Source: an uncultured beta proteobacterium (GTDB lineage: Bacteria; Pseudomonadota; Gammaproteobacteria; Burkholderiales; Burkholderiaceae). Taken from it: 36,123 bases of DNA. The notes beneath the pieces were generated by a model. It had not been told where the DNA came from, made no database searches, and was given only the letters and a program-made list of their open reading frames with translations. Numbering within the stretch: the stretch's first letter is position 1; each line of letters begins with the position of its first letter. Shown here one piece after another: positions 16,269 to 27,372 of the stretch. The position numbers and the translations under genes were made by a program. The stretch spans positions 1-36,123 of the forward strand of contig CAJASX010000116.1 in the NCBI GenBank assembly GCA_903944725.1, given 5' to 3'.

Positions 16269-17639
16269 ATGGCTAAAGTGAAGACTATTTATGTTTGCCA
16301 AGCATGTGGGGGCACTTCTGCCAAATGGCAGGGCCAATGCCCAACTTGCCAAGCCTGGAATACGCTTGAGGAAAGCATTGCTGAGACACCCAGTGCACCT
16401 CGCTTTCAGGGTTTGGCACAATCGATTCCGCGGCAAAAATTAGCAACTATTCAAGCAGAAGATTTGCCGCGTTTGGCTACGGGTATTACAGAGTTTGATC
16501 GGGTTTTGGGTGGTGGCTTAGTTCCTGGTGGGGTAGTGTTACTTGGTGGCGACCCCGGCATTGGTAAATCAACCTTACTGTTGCAGGCACTTGCGCAAAT
16601 GAGTGCTGTTGGCGTATCGGTGTTGTATAGCAGTGGCGAAGAATCGGCTGCCCAGATTGCACTAAGGGCTAAACGGATTGATTTAAATGCCCCTCAGCTT
16701 GAAGTATTAGCCGAAATTCAATTAGAAAAATTGCTAACGATTATGGATACAGTACGGCCACAAGTGGTAGTGGTTGATTCGATTCAAACGATTTATTCAG
16801 AAGCCTTTAGTTCTGCACCAGGTTCGGTGGCGCAAGTGCGCGAGTGTGCGGCCCAATTAACCCGTTTTGCTAAGTCGACCGGAATTTGTGTTTTATTAGT
16901 CGGCCACGTCACTAAAGATGGTCATTTAGCCGGCCCGCGTGTACTCGAACACATTGTCGATACGGTGCTGTATTTTGAGGGCGATACTCACTCTAGTTTT
17001 CGTTTAGTGCGCGCAATTAAAAATCGCTTTGGTGCCGTGAATGAGCTTGGTGTTTTTGCGATGACTGAAAAAGGTTTACGGGGGGTATCAAACCCCTCAG
17101 CTATTTTTCTTTCGCAGCATGCTGAAATGGTGCCAGGCGCTTGTGTATTAGTGACACAAGAAGGCAGTCGCCCTTTATTAGTTGAAATTCAGGCGCTAGT
17201 TGATACGGCGCATATTCCGAACCCACGTCGATTGGCGGTGGGTTTAGAGCAACATCGTTTAGCCATGTTGTTAGCGGTACTTCACCGCCATGCTGGTATT
17301 GCTTGCTTTGACCAAGACGTTTTCTTGAACGCAGTTGGTGGGGTGAAGATTTCTGAGCCAGCAGCCGACTTAGCAGTGCTGCTGGCGATTCAATCTTCGA
17401 TTCGCAACCGCGCTTTACCCAAGGAATTAATTGTCTTTGGCGAAGTGGGCTTGGCTGGGGAAATACGACCTTGCCCACGGGGTCAAGAACGCTTGAAGGA
17501 GGCTGCTAAATTGGGTTTTACCGTAGCCATTATTCCTAAGGCGAATATGCCCAAAACCAAAATTACTGGTTTACGGATAATTTCGGTCGAGCGTATCGAT
17601 GAGGCCATTGCTGCTGCTAATGATTTAGAGTTAGCGTAA
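16269..17639 (+). CDS. radA: DNA repair protein RadA (Sms)
   Basis: RecA-related ATPase and helicase that promotes branch migration during recombination and natural transformation. 456 residues, normal. An N-terminal four-cysteine zinc finger (C10, C13, C24, C27) is followed by the RecA-like core with Walker A GGDPGIGKST (about 93-102), Walker B region VVVVDSIQT, and the RadA-specific KNRFG motif (AIKNRFGAVNELGVF). The C-terminal Lon-protease-like domain has VGGVKISEPAADLAVLLA and FGEVGLAGEIRP; as in other RadA it appears not to be a protease. The ATG follows the secreted protein's stop by 6 bases. Its last nine bases overlap the convergent prmB gene. Confidence 0.96.
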   Translation: MAKVKTIYVCQACGGTSAKWQGQCPTCQAWNTLEESIAETPSAPRFQGLAQSIPRQKLATIQAEDLPRLATGITEFDRVLGGGLVPGGVVLLGGDPGIGKSTLLLQALAQMSAVGVSVLYSSGEESAAQIALRAKRIDLNAPQLEVLAEIQLEKLLTIMDTVRPQVVVVDSIQTIYSEAFSSAPGSVAQVRECAAQLTRFAKSTGICVLLVGHVTKDGHLAGPRVLEHIVDTVLYFEGDTHSSFRLVRAIKNRFGAVNELGVFAMTEKGLRGVSNPSAIFLSQHAEMVPGACVLVTQEGSRPLLVEIQALVDTAHIPNPRRLAVGLEQHRLAMLLAVLHRHAGIACFDQDVFLNAVGGVKISEPAADLAVLLAIQSSIRNRALPKELIVFGEVGLAGEIRPCPRGQERLKEAAKLGFTVAIIPKANMPKTKITGLRIISVERIDEAIAAANDLELA

Positions 17640-18551
17640 GTCTTCGGCTTGAATGAGGATAACTTGCTGATTACCAGCGGATACCTCCATCCAAATGACG
17701 GGTATTTGTGGAAAAGCCAAATGAAAGTGCTCAGCCTCATTGCCAATTTCAATTAAGAGCGCGCCTCGCTCGTTTAGATATTCTGGTGCCGTATTAATAA
17801 TGCGCCGGATTAAATTCATCCCATCGCTGCCACCCGCTAAAGCAATTACAGGTTCAGCTTGATATTCTGCTGGTAAGGCTTGCATTGAGGCATCGTTCAC
17901 ATAAGGTGGGTTACAGATAATTAAATCAAAACGCTCTTCTTCATTGGGATCGGGTAAAGCCTCAAATAAATCCCCATGAAGTAACTCTATTTGTTCACTG
18001 AACCCATGGCGCTTTAGATTACGTGAGGCTAAAGCTAGGGCTGGCAAACTAATATCACATGCTGTCACGCGAATATCGGGGCATTTAAGGGCGGTCAAAA
18101 TAGCCAGCGAACCATTACCAGTGCAAAGATCGAGTACTTTGCCATCAGCTGGCAGCCAAGGCTCGAGGTCGCCCGCTGTAATAAGTTCGGCAATATATGA
18201 GCGGGGCACAATACTTTGCTCGTTACAGTCAAACGGCACCCCCATTAGCCAAGCCTCTTCCAGTAAATAGGCAAGTGGTTTGCGGCTACGAATACGTTCA
18301 GTAGTAATGGCTAGGGCATGGGCTTGTTGCGTGGCATTTAATTGCACATGCATTTGTTCGAGCGCAGATCTGGGGCTTAAGCCCAACTCTTTACTGACAA
18401 TCCATAGTGCTTCACTTTGAGCATCGATGGCGCCGTGCCCATAAAACAAGTCAGCCAAACTCAGTTTTTTGGCTATAAGTTGGCAGCACGTTTCAATTGA
18501 AACGGGGTGTAAAGCAGAATGCTGCTGTGGCGATTGAGGCTCAGGGTCCAT
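17631..18551 (-). CDS. prmB: Ribosomal protein uL3 glutamine N5-methyltransferase PrmB
   Basis: S-adenosylmethionine-dependent enzyme that methylates a glutamine of ribosomal protein L3. 306 residues (E. coli 310). An N-terminal helical domain (about 15-120) includes the PrmB-type FYGHGAIDAQSEALWIV, where PrmB has a YGHG motif that PrmC lacks. The Rossmann methyltransferase domain has motif I VLDLCTGNGSLAIL, the acidic VTACDIS, and the catalytic NPPY (IICNPPYVNDASM), which binds the glutamine amide. GGSDGMNLIRRII and RGALLIEIGNE follow. The YGHG, together with VPRSYIAELI, favours PrmB over PrmC (HemK). It is the third gene of the dapD-dapE-prmB run, 49 bases after dapE, and its 3' end overlaps radA by 9 bases. 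Confidence 0.93.
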   Translation of the reverse strand: MDPEPQSPQQHSALHPVSIETCCQLIAKKLSLADLFYGHGAIDAQSEALWIVSKELGLSPRSALEQMHVQLNATQQAHALAITTERIRSRKPLAYLLEEAWLMGVPFDCNEQSIVPRSYIAELITAGDLEPWLPADGKVLDLCTGNGSLAILTALKCPDIRVTACDISLPALALASRNLKRHGFSEQIELLHGDLFEALPDPNEEERFDLIICNPPYVNDASMQALPAEYQAEPVIALAGGSDGMNLIRRIINTAPEYLNERGALLIEIGNEAEHFHLAFPQIPVIWMEVSAGNQQVILIQAEDLR

Positions 18552-18600
18552 GAGGGGGTATTTTGCGGCTTAGCTGATGGCTGAAATAGCTTTTATTGCA

Positions 18601-19767
18601 TTAAGCCAGCAGATTTTCTAAAACGCGTCGATAAATATTTTTTAGGGGATCAATATCTTTAATTGAAACACACTCATTGAGTTTATGGCTAGTAGAATTT
18701 ATAGGGCCAAACTCAACCACCTCTTTACAGATTTGCGAGATGAACCGGCCATCGCTCGTGCCACCAGTGGTAGAAAGTTGGGTTATGACCTGAGTTTCAG
18801 TTTGAATCGCCTCTTGGAGTGCGATCGCTAATGCCCCTTTTGCGGTAAGGAAAGGGCTAGCGCCTAACTTCCAATCAATTGCATAGTCTAGATGGGCCTT
18901 ATCCAAAATAGAGATCACTTTTGCGCGTAAGTCTTCTGGGGTGCTGGCAGATGAAAAGCGAAAATTAAATTCGACCGTCATTTCTCCAGGAATAATGTTG
19001 TTTGCGCCAGTGCCAGCATGAATATTAGAAATTTGAAACGTCGTTGCTTGAAAATAGTCGTTACCCTGATCCCATTCGGCGTTAGTTAAGTCGGCAATTG
19101 CCGATGCGGCCATATGAATTGGGTTAGCACCTAAATGAGGATAGGCAATATGGGCTTGAATGCCCTTGACTAAAAGTTTGCCAGATAAAGACCCGCGTCG
19201 ACCATTTTTGATCATGTCGCCTAAGCGGTCTACCGAGGTGGGCTCACCAATGACGCAATAATCTAAAGCTTGGCCACGTTCTTTCAGGCGCTCGCACATG
19301 ACCACAGTGCCATCGTGGGCTGGACCTTCTTCATCGCTGGTAATCAGAAATGCTATCGTGCCAGCATGATCGGGGTTATCTCGCACAAATTCTTCAGTGG
19401 CCACGACAAAAGCTGCTAATGAGGTTTTCATATCTGCAGCGCCACGACCAAAGAGGTAGCCATCACGCTCGCTTGGTATAAAGGGGTTGCTAGCCCATTT
19501 ATCTAAAGGGCCTGTTGGCACAACGTCGGTGTGGCCTGCAAAGACAAACACTTTTCCAGCTTTGCCGATCTGCCCTAATTTAATCGCCCATAAATTGGTG
19601 ACTGAAAAATCAGCCGGACCACTGATAACCGTTTCGGTTACAAAGCCAAGTGCTTCTAAGCGCGCGGCGATGATTTGTTGGCAACCACCATCAGCAGGCG
19701 TGATGGAATGACAGGCAATGAGCTCAGCAGTTAAATCGGCTGTGGCCGAACGGGTTGCTGGTGTCAT
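18601..19767 (-). CDS. dapE: Succinyl-diaminopimelate desuccinylase DapE
   Basis: Hydrolyses N-succinyl-LL-2,6-diaminopimelate to LL-diaminopimelate and succinate in lysine and peptidoglycan precursor synthesis. 388 residues (E. coli 375). Dinuclear zinc site of the M20 family: [12 protein letters not shown] (His, Asp), [14 protein letters not shown] (bridging Asp), [13 protein letters not shown] (catalytic Glu and ligand Glu), CVIGEPTS (Glu) and the late His in [10 protein letters not shown]. The dimerisation domain lies between ([20 protein letters not shown]). [10 protein letters not shown] is characteristic of DapE. It starts 3 bases after the dapD stop, so the two succinylase-branch enzymes are made from one transcript. 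Confidence 0.97.
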   Translation of the reverse strand: MTPATRSATADLTAELIACHSITPADGGCQQIIAARLEALGFVTETVISGPADFSVTNLWAIKLGQIGKAGKVFVFAGHTDVVPTGPLDKWASNPFIPSERDGYLFGRGAADMKTSLAAFVVATEEFVRDNPDHAGTIAFLITSDEEGPAHDGTVVMCERLKERGQALDYCVIGEPTSVDRLGDMIKNGRRGSLSGKLLVKGIQAHIAYPHLGANPIHMAASAIADLTNAEWDQGNDYFQATTFQISNIHAGTGANNIIPGEMTVEFNFRFSSASTPEDLRAKVISILDKAHLDYAIDWKLGASPFLTAKGALAIALQEAIQTETQVITQLSTTGGTSDGRFISQICKEVVEFGPINSTSHKLNECVSIKDIDPLKNIYRRVLENLLA

Positions 19768-19770
19768 TAC

Positions 19771-20598
19771 TTAGTCGCGCAATAACTCATTAATAGCGGT
19801 TTTAGCCCGCGTTTGTGCATCGACTTTTTTAACAATAATGGCCGCATAGAGGCTATATTTGCCATCACTTGATGGCAGCGAGCCAGGCACAACAACCGAG
19901 CCCGCTGGCACACGACCATAGTAGACTTCGCCAGTGTCACGATCATAAATTTTGGTGCTTTGGCCTAGATATACACCCATGGAAAGGACGCAATTTTCTT
20001 CAACAATGACGCCCTCAACGATTTCAGAGCGGGCTCCGATGAAGCAGTTATCTTCAATAATGACCGGGCCCGCTTGAATGGGCTCGAGCACACCACCAAT
20101 GCCGACGCCCCCTGAAAGATGGACATTTTTACCAATTTGAGCGCATGAGCCAACTGTGGCCCAAGTATCTACCATCGTGCCCTCATCTACATAGGCACCA
20201 ATGTTGACATAGGAAGGCATTAGAACCACATTTTTGCCAATAAAACAGCCACGTCTGGCCATTGCTGGTGGCACGACTCGATACCCTCCAGCGGCAAAAT
20301 CGGCGGCGGTAAAGTGTTCAAACTTGCTGGGAACTTTATCGTAAAACTGGGTATATCCCCCAGCCCCCATGGGCCTGTTATCTTCTAGCCGAAACGAGAG
20401 TAAAACAGCCTTTTTAACCCATTGATTAACTTCCCATTGGCCAATGCCTTTTTTTTCAGCAACCCGAATATGGCCGGTATTTAGTCCTCCTAGAACCGCA
20501 TTAACAGCCTTGCGAATATCGTCTGAAACGTCTTCAATGGTGAGGTTGGCACGGTTTTCCCATGCTTGTTCGATGATGCTTTGTGGTGATTGGCTCAT
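19771..20598 (-). CDS. dapD: Tetrahydrodipicolinate N-succinyltransferase DapD
   Basis: Transfers succinyl from succinyl-CoA to tetrahydrodipicolinate, the first committed step of the succinylase branch of diaminopimelate/lysine synthesis. 275 residues (E. coli 274). The N-terminal domain (about 1-100) ends in the [20 protein letters not shown] region. A left-handed beta-helix of hexapeptide repeats follows (about 105-235: [60 protein letters not shown]). It ends with the usual C-terminal helix carrying [13 protein letters not shown]. The ATG has a weak upstream site. It is divergent from smc and leads the dapD-dapE-prmB run; use of this pathway is the norm in proteobacteria. Confidence 0.97.
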   Translation of the reverse strand: MSQSPQSIIEQAWENRANLTIEDVSDDIRKAVNAVLGGLNTGHIRVAEKKGIGQWEVNQWVKKAVLLSFRLEDNRPMGAGGYTQFYDKVPSKFEHFTAADFAAGGYRVVPPAMARRGCFIGKNVVLMPSYVNIGAYVDEGTMVDTWATVGSCAQIGKNVHLSGGVGIGGVLEPIQAGPVIIEDNCFIGARSEIVEGVIVEENCVLSMGVYLGQSTKIYDRDTGEVYYGRVPAGSVVVPGSLPSSDGKYSLYAAIIVKKVDAQTRAKTAINELLRD

Positions 20599-20655
20599 GC
20601 TTTTTAGTTAACTATCAGATTGTTAAGGGATTTTGTTTCCGAGGGACAAATTATC

Positions 20656-20661
20656 ATTATA
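20656..20661 (-). promoter_or_regulatory. Candidate -10 element for dapD
   Basis: A perfect TATAAT on the minus strand, 57 bases upstream of the dapD ATG. A TTGACC lies upstream (20668-20673) but with only a 6-base spacer, so it cannot pair with this -10. Promoter activity is therefore a guess from the -10 alone. Confidence 0.27.
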
Positions 20662-20676
20662 TCGGTGGGTCAAAAA

Positions 20677-20694
20677 TAGGGGGTGATGCCCCTA
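20677..20694. repeat. Small inverted repeat between dapD and smc
   Basis: TAGGGG and CCCCTA are exact inverted copies flanking GTGATG, within the 169-base gap between the divergent dapD and smc genes. It could be an operator half-site pair or a small hairpin. One copy only, 6-base arms, so chance is quite possible. Confidence 0.35.
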
Positions 20695-20767
20695 ACTTGC
20701 TATCATCTTCCAAAGTGCCATTTGTCATTAAATTGCCTTTTTAATCCCTTTTTTTACAAAGTACGCC

Positions 20768-23700
20768 GTGCAACTTAAATCAATCAAACTCTCAGGCTTT
20801 AAATCTTTCGTTGACCCAACCCATTTTGAGCTACCAGGGCAATTGATTGGTGTAGTGGGCCCTAATGGTTGCGGAAAGTCAAACATTATCGATGCGGTGC
20901 GCTGGGTCTTGGGCGAGTCACGCGCTAGTGAGTTACGCGGTGAATCGATGCAAGATGTGATTTTTAATGGCTCGGGCTTGCGTAAACCATCGGGTCGCGC
21001 CAGTGTGGAATTAAATTTTGATAATGCTGATGGACGCGCGCAAGGTCAGTGGAGTAGTTTTGGTGAGCTCTCTGTTAAGCGGATCTTAACCCGCGATGGT
21101 AATTCTAGTTACTATATTAATAATCAAGTGGTACGCCGTAAAGATGTACAAGATATCTTTTTAGGTACGGGTATGGGTCCACGTGGTTATGCCATTATTG
21201 GTCAGGGCACTATTTCACGCATCCTAGAATCGAAACCAGAAGAATTACGGGTTTTTTTAGAAGAGGCTGCGGGTGTTTCAAAATACAAAGAACGGCGCAA
21301 AGAGACTGCTGCACGGCTTGAAGATACCCAAGAGAATTTAGTTCGCGTACAAGATATTTTGCGCGAATTGGAATTGCAATTAGCGCGTTTAGAGAGTCAA
21401 GCGACAGTTGCTGAGCGGCATAATCAATTGCAAACCGAAATGAAAGCGCAACAGCAATTATTATGGTTTGTGCGCCAAACCGAAGCCGGCAAAGAACAAG
21501 AACGCTATGCCAATTCAATTCGTGATTCGCAGGTGCAACTTGAGGAGCAAACAGCGAAGTTACGGCATGCCGAAATGGAACTAGAATCCATGCGTACTCG
21601 GCAGTACGCTTTACAAGATAAAGTGTCTTTAGCGCAAGGCGATTTATATCAAACGAATTCAGATGTAAGTCAAGTCGAGTCACAAATTAAATACGTGCAG
21701 GAATCACGCTTACGCTTACAACAACAAACTCAAGACCTGCAAGCGCAACTATTGCGTTGGACCACGCAAGAAACCGACGCCGCGCAAGCACAACGTAGCG
21801 CCGAGCATGAATTAAGTGCCGCGGCTGAACATGAGCAAGTGATGTTAGGTGATCTGGCTGATTTACAGATAAATGCGCCTATTAAAGAAACTGCGTTTCA
21901 AGAGGCCACGAAAAGCGTTGATGACTTACGAATTGCTTTAGCTAATGTAGATCAGCGTTTGGCGAGTTTAGGTGAGCGCATAAAGGCGGTAGTCGAGCAA
22001 ATAGAAGATGCACAAGGTCGCGAAGCGCGTTTAACAACAGAGTTGCAAGGCTTGCGACAACCAGATGCGGAAGCCTTAAAAATGGCCCTTGATCGGTTTG
22101 CAGTTGCGGCGCGCAAGGTGGAAGAGATCAACATGCAGGCGGCAGAAACCCAGGCTCGTGTACCTGCTACGGATGCTGCTCGTCAAGCCGCCATGGAAGA
22201 AATTCAAACTGCAAATCAAGATCTAGCGCAAACTGAAGCCAAATTAACGGCCTTAACAGCGCTGCAAGCGAGTGTGCAAGCGCAAGGAAAAATTGGCCCT
22301 TGGTTAGAGAGCAGGGGCCTAAAAGAGAGTAAGCGGCTCTGGCAAGAGATTAAAGTTGAAAAAGGCTGGGAGCCAGCACTTGAATCGGTTTTACGTGAAC
22401 GTCTAGCTGCCCTAACAGGTAAAGATGTAAAAGCTGCGTTGTTGCTAGCCAAAGAAGCCCCGCCAAGTCGTTTGGCAATTTTACTAACCGATGGCTTAAA
22501 TGTACTTAAGCCGAATATACCTACTGGCTTTACGCCTTTGTTGTCGCGAGTACAAAGTGTGGCTGGCTCAAATATTCAATTGGTTTTACAAGAGTGGCTA
22601 AGTTCTATTTATATCGCCGATAGCTTAGATGATGCTTTACAACGTCGCGAAAAATTACCTCTTGGTGCTGCTTTTGTCACTGCCCAAGGACACCTAGTAA
22701 GTCGTGTTGGTGTTCAACTATATGCAGCCGATGCGGAACAGGCAGGAATGTTGGCCCGCGCCCAAGAAATGGAAGGGCTTGAAAAACAATTACGCGCCCA
22801 GCGCCTAATACAAAGTGAATTGCAGAGCACGCTAGACCAAGCTACTGCTAATTACCAAGCTGCTTTGCAGGCTGCTGAGCGTGCACGCTTAAGTGCCCAA
22901 GATGCAGTACAAGCAGCGCATGGTTTTGAGGTAGAGCAAATGCAATTAAGTCAGGCCGAAGAGCAATATTCCCAGCGGGCTACCCAAATTAATTCCGAGC
23001 TAGCAGAGTTAAGTCAACAAATCGAGCAAAGCAATTTGCAGGCCAATCAAGCAAAAGCAGATTTTATACAATCTGAGCAAACTCAAGTAAGTACGCAAAC
23101 ATTACTGACCGCAGGCCAACAGCAATTTGTTTTGGCTAGCCAAGCACGTGATCAATTACGTGACACTTTACGCACAGCGGAAATGGCAGCTCAGGAAGCC
23201 GCCTTCACCACGCGCTCTTTGCAGCAACGAATTACTGACTTGCAGCGTGACCAAACTACCGCGCGTACCCAAATTATGGAAATTCAAGATAAATTTGCGG
23301 CAGCAGAAACTGAATTAGCGGGCTTAAGTGATGAAGAGGCGCAAGATAAGTTACAAACTTTATTAGTCGCGCGAAGTGATCGTGAAACAGCCCTTGCAAC
23401 TGCCCGTACTGAGCAAGATGCATTGTTACATGAGCTGCGTGAGGCTGATGAAGTGCGGATGTTAGTCGAGCGCACCCTGCAGCCATTACGCGATAAAGCT
23501 ACCGACTTGCAATTACGCGAGCAAGCTGCGCGACTTAATTATGAACAATTTGCCACTTTATTACTTGAGGCCGAGGCCGATTTAGCGAGTATCGAAACGC
23601 GCTTTAGTACAGAATTAAAAGTTAGCATACTGCAAGGCGATGTCACACGCTTAAATAATGAGATTCAATCACTAGGCCCAGTTAACATGACCGCGCTTGA

Positions 23701-24289
23701 TGAGTTAGTAAGCTCACGTGAGCGTAAATCATTCCTTGATGCCCAATCGGCCGATTTGAATGAAGCGATGCAAACCTTAAGCGATGCAATTGCCAAGATT
23801 GATGCTGAAACCCGAGATTTATTGCAGGGTACTTTTGATCAGGTGAATGGGCACTTTGGCCGTTTGTTTCCCGAGTTGTTTGGTGGGGGCCATGCCGAAT
23901 TGGTGATGACTGGTGAAGAGATATTAGATTCTGGCGTGCTCGTGATGGCACAACCTCCTGGCAAGAAAAATAGTTCAATTCATCTTTTATCGGGTGGTGA
24001 AAAAGCCTTAACTGCAATTGCTTTAGTCTTTTCACTTTTCTTATTAAATCCTGCACCGTTCTGTTTATTAGATGAGGTTGATGCGCCACTTGATGATGCT
24101 AATACCTTACGCTACGCAGAAATGGTATCTAGAATGTCGTCTAAGACCCAGTTTGTATTTATTTCCCATAATAAAATCACCATGGAAATTGCTCATCAAC
24201 TTATTGGTGTAACGATGCAAGAGCAGGGTGTATCACGCATTGTGGCAGTTGATATTTCCTCAGCTGTGACGCTGGTGGAGCCTGCATAA
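20768..24289 (+). CDS. smc: Chromosome segregation protein SMC
   Basis: Structural maintenance of chromosomes ATPase, which compacts and helps resolve sister chromosomes with ScpA/ScpB (not in view). 1173 residues, standard. The start is GTG at 20768, giving QLKSIKLSGFKSFVDPTHFE after the initiator. N-terminal Walker A is GPNGCGKSN (31-39). Long coiled coils (about 170-500 and 660-1000) flank a globular hinge-like region (about 500-650). The C-terminal head has signature LLSGGEKALTAIALVFSLFL and Walker B FCLLDEVDAPLDDANTLRY, then the switch histidine FISHNK. The gene is the first of a plus-strand run with zipA and ligA, and the stop abuts the zipA ATG with no spacing. No break seen. Confidence 0.96.
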   Translation: MQLKSIKLSGFKSFVDPTHFELPGQLIGVVGPNGCGKSNIIDAVRWVLGESRASELRGESMQDVIFNGSGLRKPSGRASVELNFDNADGRAQGQWSSFGELSVKRILTRDGNSSYYINNQVVRRKDVQDIFLGTGMGPRGYAIIGQGTISRILESKPEELRVFLEEAAGVSKYKERRKETAARLEDTQENLVRVQDILRELELQLARLESQATVAERHNQLQTEMKAQQQLLWFVRQTEAGKEQERYANSIRDSQVQLEEQTAKLRHAEMELESMRTRQYALQDKVSLAQGDLYQTNSDVSQVESQIKYVQESRLRLQQQTQDLQAQLLRWTTQETDAAQAQRSAEHELSAAAEHEQVMLGDLADLQINAPIKETAFQEATKSVDDLRIALANVDQRLASLGERIKAVVEQIEDAQGREARLTTELQGLRQPDAEALKMALDRFAVAARKVEEINMQAAETQARVPATDAARQAAMEEIQTANQDLAQTEAKLTALTALQASVQAQGKIGPWLESRGLKESKRLWQEIKVEKGWEPALESVLRERLAALTGKDVKAALLLAKEAPPSRLAILLTDGLNVLKPNIPTGFTPLLSRVQSVAGSNIQLVLQEWLSSIYIADSLDDALQRREKLPLGAAFVTAQGHLVSRVGVQLYAADAEQAGMLARAQEMEGLEKQLRAQRLIQSELQSTLDQATANYQAALQAAERARLSAQDAVQAAHGFEVEQMQLSQAEEQYSQRATQINSELAELSQQIEQSNLQANQAKADFIQSEQTQVSTQTLLTAGQQQFVLASQARDQLRDTLRTAEMAAQEAAFTTRSLQQRITDLQRDQTTARTQIMEIQDKFAAAETELAGLSDEEAQDKLQTLLVARSDRETALATARTEQDALLHELREADEVRMLVERTLQPLRDKATDLQLREQAARLNYEQFATLLLEAEADLASIETRFSTELKVSILQGDVTRLNNEIQSLGPVNMTALDELVSSRERKSFLDAQSADLNEAMQTLSDAIAKIDAETRDLLQGTFDQVNGHFGRLFPELFGGGHAELVMTGEEILDSGVLVMAQPPGKKNSSIHLLSGGEKALTAIALVFSLFLLNPAPFCLLDEVDAPLDDANTLRYAEMVSRMSSKTQFVFISHNKITMEIAHQLIGVTMQEQGVSRIVAVDISSAVTLVEPA

Positions 24290-25345
24290 ATGCCGCTGAA
24301 TGACATGATTGTTAATACCGGCCTTTCAGATTTGCAATTTGCTTTAATTGTTATTGGAATTTTCTTATTACTATTAGTGGTCATAGTCAATGTACGTCAT
24401 GCGCGGGCACGTCGCAAATTGCTTGATACAAGCCATTCCAATGGCATTGAACCGGCACTAGCAAATCGGCAGCGGCATGAACCTTCTTTAGGTGAGTTTG
24501 ATGACCCTAATCAGGCTGGGTTGGCAGCCGCTATCGTACTTAGTGCTAGCAAGATCTCAATTGATCCGCGCATTGATTGTGTTGCAACCTTACGGTTTAA
24601 TGAACCCATTCAAGGGACTGAAATTTTGGCCGAAATTGCTACCTGGCCACAGCAAGCTTTGCAATATTTGCTAGAAGGCTTAAAAGCCAATTGGATTGAT
24701 GGTGATACTTGGGAGAATGTTACTGCATCCTCTGCCTATACCGAGTTGCAATTAGCGGTGCTATTGGCTAATCGTCAAGGCCCAATTGAGGTAGGAGAGT
24801 TATCTAATTTTTTCACCCATGCACAAAACTTAGCCGAAGCCTTAGGTGCACAAATTGATATGCCTGGGTTAAATGCGATGCTTGATAGCGCTAAAGAATT
24901 AGACGCTTTAGCTGCGCAAACAGATATACAACTGAGCATTAATATACTTTTTGACAGTACTCCCTTAACCTGGGCTGATTTAGTGACTTTGATGCAACAA
25001 AGAGGCTTTCGTCTTCATGCTAATCGACGCTCATTCGAGTTTTTTAATCAGGCGCAGTTACTTTTTTTTAGTAGCGAACTAGATCCAACTGACCCAGTAA
25101 AGCAATTGACCTTTTTACTGGAGTTACCACTTGTACCAATTCAAGAACGTGCCTTCGAGCGGATGCTAGCCGAAGGAGCAGCAATTGCTGAAGCTAAACA
25201 AGGCCGTTTGGTAGATGACAATGGCCTTAATTTAACTGCTATGGCGGTGACCAGCATTCACCATCATGTCGATGGTTTGTACACAGAGCTTGAGCAGGGC
25301 GGTATTGTGGCTGGTTCTACTACAGCTCAACGCTTATTTAGTTAG
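24290..25345 (+). CDS. zipA: Cell division protein ZipA-like, membrane-anchored FtsZ-binding protein
   Basis: Likely anchors FtsZ to the inner membrane at the division site. 351 residues. One N-terminal transmembrane helix (about 17-35, FALIVIGIFLLLLVVIVNV) is followed by a basic stretch RHARARRK, the usual ZipA topology. The C-terminal domain (about 210-345) follows the ZipA FtsZ-binding fold: SINILFDSTPLTWADLVTLM, GFRLHANRRSFEFF, LTFLLELPLVPIQERAFERM, AKQGRLVDDNG. The middle (about 80-205) is not the Pro/Gln-rich linker of E. coli ZipA but looks like a second, diverged copy of the same fold. ATG directly follows the smc stop; ligA begins 3 bases after its own. The smc-zipA-ligA order is known in betaproteobacteria. 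Confidence 0.85.
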   Translation: MPLNDMIVNTGLSDLQFALIVIGIFLLLLVVIVNVRHARARRKLLDTSHSNGIEPALANRQRHEPSLGEFDDPNQAGLAAAIVLSASKISIDPRIDCVATLRFNEPIQGTEILAEIATWPQQALQYLLEGLKANWIDGDTWENVTASSAYTELQLAVLLANRQGPIEVGELSNFFTHAQNLAEALGAQIDMPGLNAMLDSAKELDALAAQTDIQLSINILFDSTPLTWADLVTLMQQRGFRLHANRRSFEFFNQAQLLFFSSELDPTDPVKQLTFLLELPLVPIQERAFERMLAEGAAIAEAKQGRLVDDNGLNLTAMAVTSIHHHVDGLYTELEQGGIVAGSTTAQRLFS

Positions 25346-27370
<2,025 letters not shown>

Positions 27371-27372
27371 GG

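Noticed and set aside
17631-18551. PrmC (HemK) release-factor methyltransferase for this gene
   Set aside because: The FYGHG motif in the N-terminal domain and the VPRSYIAELI form point to PrmB; prmC is usually near prfA, which is not here.
21210-21683. Long antisense open frame in smc (with others at 6077-6511, 17101-17478 and 23682-24089)
   Set aside because: Each is opposite a clearly conserved gene, has no domain pattern or ribosome site, and has the composition expected from the complement of a coding strand.
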